Of a DNA stretch of 27,053 nt, positions 21,498 to 27,053 are shown one piece after another (position 1 is the stretch's first letter; the number at the start of each line of letters is the position of its first letter). The notes beneath the pieces were generated by a model. That model had not been told where the DNA came from. It worked only from the letters and a program-made list of their open reading frames with translations, and made no database searches. The position numbers were made by a program, and so were the translations under genes. The stretch is from PALSA-894 sp049698215 (GTDB lineage Bacteria; Pseudomonadota; Alphaproteobacteria; Rhizobiales; Xanthobacteraceae), in assembly GCA_049698215.1 (NCBI GenBank), contig JBAVXH010000080.1, positions 1-27,053 on the forward strand, read 5' to 3'.

Positions 21498-24400
21498 TCT
21501 CCAAGTATTTCATCGATCGACCGGTTCTCGCCAATGTGCTGGCAATCCTGATGATCGTCATCGGCGGCGTCGCGCTGCTGTCGCTGCCGGTCGCGCAATA
21601 TCCCGACGTGACGCCGCCGACCGTTCAGGTGCAGACGCGCTATCCGGGCGCGGGCGCGCGCACCATCATCGACACCGTGGCGCTGCCGATCGAGCAGCAG
21701 GTAAACGGCGTCGAAGGCATGATCTACATGCAGTCGATGAGCACGTCGGATGGGACCTATACGCTCGTCGTCACCTTCAAGATCGGCACCGACCTCAACT
21801 TCGCGCAGGTCCTGGTGCAGAACCGCGTGTCCGCCGCGCTGTCGTCGCTCCCGGACGCGGTGCAGAAGCAGGGCGTCAATGTCCAGAAGCAATCGACCGC
21901 GATCCTGTCGTTCGTCACGCTGACGTCGCCCGACAAACGCTTCGACTCGCTCTACCTCGCGAACTACGCGACGATTCGCCTGAAGGACGAGTTGGCGCGG
22001 CTGCCCGGCGTCGGCAACGTGCTGATCTTCGGCGCGGGCCAGTATTCGATCCGCGTCTGGCTCGATCCGGACAAGATGCGGGCGCGCGGGCTGACCACGC
22101 AGGATGTCACCCAGGCCCTGCAGCAGCAAAGCCAGCAGGTCGCAGCCGGGCAGCTCGGCGCGCCGCCGACCGAGCCGGGCCGCGCATTCCAGTTGACCAT
22201 CATCGTACAGGGCCGCCTCGCCGACCCGGAGCAGTTCGCCGACGTCATCGTCAAGGCCGACGGCGCCGCGATCACGCGGCTCTCCGACGTCGGGCGCGTC
22301 GAACTCGGCGCGCAGACCTATGGGCAGATCTTCAAGGTCAACGACCGCCCCGCCGCCGGCATCGCGATCTTCCAGTCGCCCGGCGCGAACGCGCTCAGCG
22401 TCCAGACGTCGGTCGACAAGCGCATGAGGGAGCTTGCGCGCGAATTCCCGGCTGGACTGGCCTGGGAGATCCCGTTCGACACGACGACGTTCGTCGATGA
22501 GGCGATCAAGGAGGTCTACAAGACACTGATCGAGGCGGCGGTGCTCGTCCTCATCGTGATCCTGATCTTCCTGCAGGACTGGCGCGCGATGCTGATCCCG
22601 GCAACGACCGTGCCGGTCACCATTATCGGCGCCTTTGCCGCGATGGCGGCGCTCGGCTTCACCGTAAACCTCTCGACCCTGTTCGCCATTGTGCTCGCGA
22701 TCGGCATCGTGGTCGACGACGCCATCGTGATTGTCGAGGGCGTCGCACACCACATCGAGCGCGGGGTCACGCCTCATGACGCCTCGATCAAGGCCATGGA
22801 CGAGCTGTTCGGCCCGATCATCGGCATCACGCTGGTGCTGATGTCGGTGTTCATCCCGGCGGCGTTCATGCCGGGTTTGACCGGAAAGATGTATGCGCAA
22901 TTCGCGCTGGTGATCGCCGCGACCGCGCTGCTCAGCGCGGTCAACGCTGCAACACTGAAGCCGACACAGGCGGCCCTTTGGATGCGCGTTCCGGTGCCGC
23001 CCGAGAAGCGCAACATCTTCTACCGGTTCTTCAATCGCGGCTATGACGCGCTGGAGCGCGGCTACACCCGGCTCATTCGCCGCATGGTGTCGGCGAGCGC
23101 CGTGTCGGTGATCATCGCGATGCTGATCGTCGCGGCGGGGCTCTATGGGCTCTCGCGCGTCGCGTCCGGCTTCATCCCGATCGAGGACCAGGGCTATCTG
23201 GTGGTCGCCGTGCAGCTTCCCGACGGGGCCTCGCTCGAGCGCACCCAGCGGGCGATGGATCAGGTCGGCGCGATCGCCCGGAACACGCCCGGCGTCGACC
23301 AGGTCGTGACGGTTGCGGGCATCTCCCCGCTCGACAATTCGGCCTCGCTGTCGAGCGCCGGCGTTGCCTACGTGACGCTCAAGCCGTGGAGTCAGCGCGG
23401 CAAGGGACAGGATCTGCTCTCGCTCTTCGTCGGCATGAACCGGGCGATGCAGGATGTGATGGATGCGCGCGTGCTGGTGGTGCCGCCGCCGCCGATCCAG
23501 GGCGTCGGCAACGCCTCGGGCGCGACCATGCAGATCGAATTGCGCGACGGCAGCTTCGATTTTCCGAAGCTGCAAAGTCTCGCCAACGCGATCGTCGAGG
23601 CGGGTTCGAGCCAGTCGAGCTTCCAGCGCGTGATGACGACGTTCCGCTCCGACGCGCCGCAGTATCGCATCGACGTCGATCGCGTGAAGGCGCAGACGCT
23701 GCACGTCAGCGTGGATCAGGTCTTCTCGACCATCCAGACGTTCCTCGGATCGACCTACGTCGTGCAGTTCAACAAGTTCGGGCGCACCTTCCAGGCCTAT
23801 GTGCAGGCGGATGCGCGCTTCCGCCTGCGGCCGGAAGACATCGCACAGCTCAGCGTGCGCAACAGCCAGGGCGATATCGTGCCGGTCGGCACGCTGGCAT
23901 CGGTGGTGCAAACGACGGGCCCGCCGCTGATCAGCCTCTATAATCTTTATCCGACGGCGAGTGTGATCGGCATTCCGGTGCAGGGCGTCTCGTCGGGCCA
24001 GGCCATGCAACTGATGGAGCAGATGGCCGCGCGCATCCTTCCCGCTGGCACCGGCTTCGAATGGACTGCGCTGTCGTTCCAGGAAAAGCTCGTCGGCAAT
24101 CAGATGTATCTGGTGTTCGGGCTCGGGCTCCTGCTGGTCTATCTCGTGCTCGCCGGTCAGTACGAGAGCTGGTACGCGCCGCTTGCGATCGTGCTCTCGG
24201 TGCCGCTGGCGCTGGTCGGTCCGGCCTCGGCGCTGCTCGGGCTCAAGGTCGACGCCAACCTCTATGTGCAGATCGGCCTGATCCTGCTCATTGCGCTCTC
24301 CGCCAAGAACGCGATCCTGATCGTCGAGGTCGCCCGCGAGCGCCGGCTGAAGGAAGGCCATTCGATCGCCGAGTCGGCGGTCGAGGCCGCCAAGACCCGC

Positions 24401-24640
24401 TTCCGCCCCATCCTGATGACGTCGATTGCGTTCATCCTGTCGGTCGTGCCGCTGGTGATCGCCACCGGCGCCGGTGCGAGCGCGCGCAAATCGATCGGCA
24501 TCACGGTGTTTACCGGCATGGTCGCCTCGACCTGCCTTGCGGTGCTGTTCGTCCCGTCCCTGTTCGTCGTGATCCAGCGCTTCGAGGAATGGCTGGGGAG
24601 CCGCAAGAAGCCAAAGGCAGCGCCCGTGGCGGCGGAGTGA
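21494..24640 (+). CDS. RND multidrug efflux pump, HAE1 (AcrB-like) family
   Basis: This 1048-residue inner-membrane proton antiporter has the duplicated RND layout: a transmembrane helix, large periplasmic loop and helix bundle, repeated twice. It opens MISKYFIDRPVLANVLAILM. The proton-relay residues are present: Asp408-Asp409 in TM4 (GIVVDDAIVIVEG) and Lys938 in TM10 (LSAKNAILIVEVA), close to AcrB numbering. QVAAGQLGAPP and IPIEDQGYLVVAVQLPDG are typical of the hydrophobe/amphiphile efflux family, so substrates are probably antibiotics, detergents or other lipophilic compounds. It is translationally coupled to its adaptor gene. Confidence 0.95.
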   Translation: MISKYFIDRPVLANVLAILMIVIGGVALLSLPVAQYPDVTPPTVQVQTRYPGAGARTIIDTVALPIEQQVNGVEGMIYMQSMSTSDGTYTLVVTFKIGTDLNFAQVLVQNRVSAALSSLPDAVQKQGVNVQKQSTAILSFVTLTSPDKRFDSLYLANYATIRLKDELARLPGVGNVLIFGAGQYSIRVWLDPDKMRARGLTTQDVTQALQQQSQQVAAGQLGAPPTEPGRAFQLTIIVQGRLADPEQFADVIVKADGAAITRLSDVGRVELGAQTYGQIFKVNDRPAAGIAIFQSPGANALSVQTSVDKRMRELAREFPAGLAWEIPFDTTTFVDEAIKEVYKTLIEAAVLVLIVILIFLQDWRAMLIPATTVPVTIIGAFAAMAALGFTVNLSTLFAIVLAIGIVVDDAIVIVEGVAHHIERGVTPHDASIKAMDELFGPIIGITLVLMSVFIPAAFMPGLTGKMYAQFALVIAATALLSAVNAATLKPTQAALWMRVPVPPEKRNIFYRFFNRGYDALERGYTRLIRRMVSASAVSVIIAMLIVAAGLYGLSRVASGFIPIEDQGYLVVAVQLPDGASLERTQRAMDQVGAIARNTPGVDQVVTVAGISPLDNSASLSSAGVAYVTLKPWSQRGKGQDLLSLFVGMNRAMQDVMDARVLVVPPPPIQGVGNASGATMQIELRDGSFDFPKLQSLANAIVEAGSSQSSFQRVMTTFRSDAPQYRIDVDRVKAQTLHVSVDQVFSTIQTFLGSTYVVQFNKFGRTFQAYVQADARFRLRPEDIAQLSVRNSQGDIVPVGTLASVVQTTGPPLISLYNLYPTASVIGIPVQGVSSGQAMQLMEQMAARILPAGTGFEWTALSFQEKLVGNQMYLVFGLGLLLVYLVLAGQYESWYAPLAIVLSVPLALVGPASALLGLKVDANLYVQIGLILLIALSAKNAILIVEVARERRLKEGHSIAESAVEAAKTRFRPILMTSIAFILSVVPLVIATGAGASARKSIGITVFTGMVASTCLAVLFVPSLFVVIQRFEEWLGSRKKPKAAPVAAE

Positions 24641-24724
24641 CGCGCACTGCCCGCGTGACAAATCGCCGGAACCCGGCACAATGGCGCCAAATCAGGCCGC
24701 CACGGCCGAACGGGGGAAAACGCC

Positions 24725-26416
24725 ATGGAAAAGATCTGGCTGAAGCACTATCCGGCGGGTGTGCCTAAGGAGATCGACACCACGCAGTATGACTCTCTCG
24801 TCGCGCTGCTGGAGGAGTGCTTCGCGAAATACCGCGACCGGCGCGCCTTCGTCTGCATGGACAAGGCGATCACCTATGGCGATCTCGACGCCATGTCGCG
24901 CGACTTCGCCGCCTATCTGCAGAGCAGCGGCTTGAAATTCGGCGACCGCGTCGCCGTGATGATGCCGAACATCCTGCAGTATCCCGTGACCACTGCCGGC
25001 ATCCTGCGTGCCGGCATGACGGTGGTGAACGTCAATCCGCTCTACACGCCGCGCGAGCTGGAGCATCAGCTCAACGATTCCGGCGCCGAGGCGATCGTCA
25101 TCCTGGAGAACTTCGCCACCACGCTTGAGAAGGTGCTCAAGAACACGCGCGTCAAGCACGTGATCCTCGCCAACATGGGCGACCTGCTTGGCTTCCCGAA
25201 AGGCGCGATCGTCAACCTTGTGGTGCGCAAGGTGAAGAAAATGGTGCCGGCCTATTCGTTGCCGGGAGCCGTGCAGTTCAAGGCCGCGCTCGCGGCCGGC
25301 AAGGGCAAGCCGCTCTCGACGCGCAAGCTTGGGCCGGATGACGTCGCGTTCCTGCAGTACACCGGCGGCACCACCGGCGTGTCGAAGGGCGCGACGCTGC
25401 TCCATCGCAACATCGTGGCGAACGTGCTGCAGAACGATGCCTGGCTGCAGCCCTCGCTGTCCAAGGATCCGAAGGTCGATCAGTTGATGATCGTCACCGC
25501 GCTGCCGCTCTATCATATCTTCGCGCTCACGGCCTGCTTCCTGCTCGGGATGCGCGCTGGCGGCGTGTGCCTGCTGATCCCGAACCCGCGAGATATTCCA
25601 GGCTTCGTGAAGGAACTGCAGAAATACAAGGTGCACAAGTTCCCGGCCGTGAACACGCTCTTCAACGCGCTGCTCAACCACCCGGACTTCGGCAAGATCG
25701 ATTTCTCGGAGCTCAAGATCGCCGTCGGCGGCGGCATGGCGGTGCAGCGCGCGGTCGCGGAGCGCTGGGTGAAGGCGACCGGCGTGGCGCTGGTCGAAGG
25801 CTACGGCCTCTCGGAGACGGCGCCGACGCTGACCTGCACGCCGGGCGACTCGACCGAATTCACCGGCACCATCGGCCTGCCGGTGCCGTCGACTGAAGTC
25901 TCCATCCGCGACGATGCCGGCAACGAGGTGCCGCAGGGCGAGCCCGGCGAAATCTGCGCGCGGGGTCCGCAGGTGATGCCGGGTTACTGGCAGCGCCCGG
26001 AAGAAACCGCGCAGGTGATGACCAAGGACGGCTTCTTCCGCACCGGCGACATCGGCGTGATGGACGAGCAGGGGCGCTTCAAGATCGTCGACCGCAAGAA
26101 GGACATGGTGCTGGTGTCCGGCTTCAACGTCTATCCGAATGAAGTGGAGGACGTGATCGCGATGCACCCGGGTGTGCTCGAATGCGCGGTGATCGGCGTA
26201 CCGGATGCCGCGTCGGGCGAAGCCGTGAAGGCGTTCGTGGTGAAACGCGACCCGGCGCTGACCGAGGAGGAGCTGAAGCGTTTCGTCGCCGAGCAGCTCA
26301 CCAACTACAAGCGGCCGAAGTTCATCGAATTCCGCGACGAGCTGCCGAAAACGCCGGTCGGCAAGATCCTGCGCCGCGCGTTGCGCGATGAGCCGGCGAA
26401 GCAGAAGGCGGCGTAA
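24725..26416 (+). CDS. fadD: Long-chain fatty acid-CoA ligase
   Basis: This 563-residue member of the adenylate-forming (ANL) superfamily has the P-loop TGGTTGVSKG at residues 213-222, YGLSET at 360-365, the ribose-binding Asp442 in FFRTGDIG, and the C-terminal catalytic lysine Lys547 in PKTPVGKILRR. The MEKIWLKHYPAGVPKEID opening and the overall length match the FadD group of long-chain acyl-CoA synthetases. It activates fatty acids to acyl-CoA with ATP for beta-oxidation or membrane lipid use, at the inner face of the membrane. GGGGG precedes the ATG. The 84-base gap after the pump gene allows either co-transcription or a separate promoter. A palindromic repeat follows. Confidence 0.92.
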   Translation: MEKIWLKHYPAGVPKEIDTTQYDSLVALLEECFAKYRDRRAFVCMDKAITYGDLDAMSRDFAAYLQSSGLKFGDRVAVMMPNILQYPVTTAGILRAGMTVVNVNPLYTPRELEHQLNDSGAEAIVILENFATTLEKVLKNTRVKHVILANMGDLLGFPKGAIVNLVVRKVKKMVPAYSLPGAVQFKAALAAGKGKPLSTRKLGPDDVAFLQYTGGTTGVSKGATLLHRNIVANVLQNDAWLQPSLSKDPKVDQLMIVTALPLYHIFALTACFLLGMRAGGVCLLIPNPRDIPGFVKELQKYKVHKFPAVNTLFNALLNHPDFGKIDFSELKIAVGGGMAVQRAVAERWVKATGVALVEGYGLSETAPTLTCTPGDSTEFTGTIGLPVPSTEVSIRDDAGNEVPQGEPGEICARGPQVMPGYWQRPEETAQVMTKDGFFRTGDIGVMDEQGRFKIVDRKKDMVLVSGFNVYPNEVEDVIAMHPGVLECAVIGVPDAASGEAVKAFVVKRDPALTEEELKRFVAEQLTNYKRPKFIEFRDELPKTPVGKILRRALRDEPAKQKAA

Positions 26417-26417
26417 C

Positions 26418-26601
26418 CGTCATTCCGGGGTGGGGGCTGAAAGCCCGCGAGCCCGGAATCCATAATCACAAGCGATGCAATTCTGGCGCCGACCGTGCGT
26501 TAGCATTGCGCGTCGTGGTTATGGATCCCGGGCTCCTCGCGGAGGGCCGCGCTTTGCGCGGACCCGTTGGCTCGGCCCCGGGACGACCGCAAGTGCGGTC
26601 G
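26418..26601. repeat. Intergenic palindromic repeat element
   Basis: Nested imperfect inverted repeats fill the gap after fadD. The inner 21-base arms (26449-26469 and 26515-26535) pair with two mismatches. The outer arms (CATTCCGGGG at 26421-26430 and CCCCGGGACG at 26576-26585) pair less well. A separate hairpin, CGACCGC-AAGT-GCGGTCG (26584-26601), follows and could end the fadD transcript. The cattccgggg...gagcccggaatccata pattern resembles a multi-copy intergenic repeat of Bradyrhizobium relatives; family membership is from memory. Confidence 0.65.
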
Positions 26602-26682
26602 GTTAATCCTTCCTAAACACCTCAGTCACAATTTGGACGCAGCGAGTCGTATTCTGCGGCGCGGGAACGCGGGCCTTCGATC

Positions 26683-27053
26683 ATGGCAAAATCTTTGACC
26701 TTCTTGCTTGCGCTGGCGGTTGCCGGCCTGAGCCTGCTTGCGCCGGCGCGTGCGCAGATGACCGAGTCCGAGCTGGTGATGCGGCTCAATCGCCTGGAGA
26801 ACCAGGTGCGCCAGCTCACCGGACAGGTCGAGCAGCTTCAGTACCGCAACCAGCAACTGGAACAGCAGCTGCGCGGCGCGCAGCCGGCACCGGCATCCGC
26901 GCCTCAGCGCGCGGCGGTTCCGCAACCGCAGCCGCAATATTCACCGCCGCCGCCGCCGCCGTATCCGCAGCAGCAGGCCTATCCGCAACAGCAGGCCTAT
27001 CCGCAGCAGCAACAATCCTATCCGCAGCAGCCGGGCGTGATGCAGCAGGAGAG
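26683..27053 (+). CDS. cpoB: Cell division coordinator CpoB (YbgF), N-terminal part
   Basis: The gene runs off the window after 123 codons, with no stop reached. It starts with a Sec signal peptide (FLLALAVAGLSLLAPARAQ, cleavage after about residue 24). A coiled-coil segment follows (LVMRLNRLENQVRQLTGQ then VEQLQYRNQQLEQQL, about residues 31-64) that is typical of the YbgF trimerisation domain. Next comes a low-complexity linker rich in Pro, Gln and Tyr, with repeats of YPQQQA. TPR repeats, expected in the C-terminal half, would lie beyond the window. CpoB binds TolA and couples outer-membrane constriction to cell-wall synthesis, and its gene normally follows pal directly. Here the efflux and fadD genes lie between. 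Confidence 0.9.
   Translation, partial: MAKSLTFLLALAVAGLSLLAPARAQMTESELVMRLNRLENQVRQLTGQVEQLQYRNQQLEQQLRGAQPAPASAPQRAAVPQPQPQYSPPPPPPYPQQQAYPQQQAYPQQQQSYPQQPGVMQQE

Noticed and set aside
21308..24679. Open frame of 1123 codons on the minus strand opposite the efflux pump gene
   Set aside because: It is an antisense shadow of a high-GC coding sequence. Its composition is dominated by Arg, His and Asp, it has no recognisable domain or leader, and the plus strand encodes a textbook RND pump with all key residues.

Overview
The window is about 27 kb of GC-rich DNA from an alphaproteobacterium, most likely order Hyphomicrobiales and near the Bradyrhizobium/Pseudolabrys branch. The reasons are the ruvB-ybgC-tolQRAB-pal neighbourhood, the DUF2852 and DUF6498 proteins, Tat-type leaders on TolB and a phosphoesterase, and an intergenic palindromic repeat of a type I associate with this group. 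No rRNA, tRNA, CRISPR array, transposase, integrase or phage gene was found.

Layout. (1) Positions 1-2190 hold the 3' end of ruvB, a Nudix hydrolase, a Tat-exported metallophosphoesterase and the Tol-associated thioesterase ybgC, tightly packed on the + strand. (2) Positions about 2166-15550 are an accessory block separating ybgC from tolQ. It holds a DUF6498 membrane protein flanked by a direct repeat of the ybgC 3' end, a diverged gamma-glutamyltranspeptidase-family protein, an OsmC-family protein, a flavoprotein monooxygenase-like enzyme and a ThDP-dependent enzyme. It continues with a minus-strand ba3-type cytochrome oxidase cluster (IIa-like subunit, subunit II, subunit I, diheme cytochrome c), a GST with a divergent TetR regulator, a second TetR regulator followed by a DUF2852 membrane protein, and a VapBC-type toxin-antitoxin pair. 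(3) Positions 15895-20195 hold tolQ, tolR, tolA, tolB and pal, closed by a strong intrinsic terminator. (4) Positions 20364-26416 hold an RND efflux adaptor and pump pair and a long-chain acyl-CoA ligase. (5) At 26683 the first 123 codons of the Tol-associated coiled-coil protein CpoB/YbgF begin and run off the window.

The envelope machinery (YbgC, TolQRAB-Pal, CpoB) is thus the conserved backbone. It is interrupted twice, once by about 13.7 kb between ybgC and tolQ and once by about 6.5 kb between pal and cpoB. The accessory genes are mainly respiratory, redox/detoxification and efflux functions.

I did not find a clearly new multi-gene system. The observations most worth following are: two matching 19-bp 8-3-8 palindromes, one over the start of the second TetR gene and one just after the -10 of the DUF2852 promoter; the att-like 42-bp direct repeat of the ybgC 3' end around the DUF6498 gene; an array of GACATA half-sites at the toxin-antitoxin promoter; a gamma-glutamyltranspeptidase homologue lacking most canonical glutamate-binding residues, plus a small relic of a second copy; and matching TTAACCAT boxes upstream of tolQ and pal.
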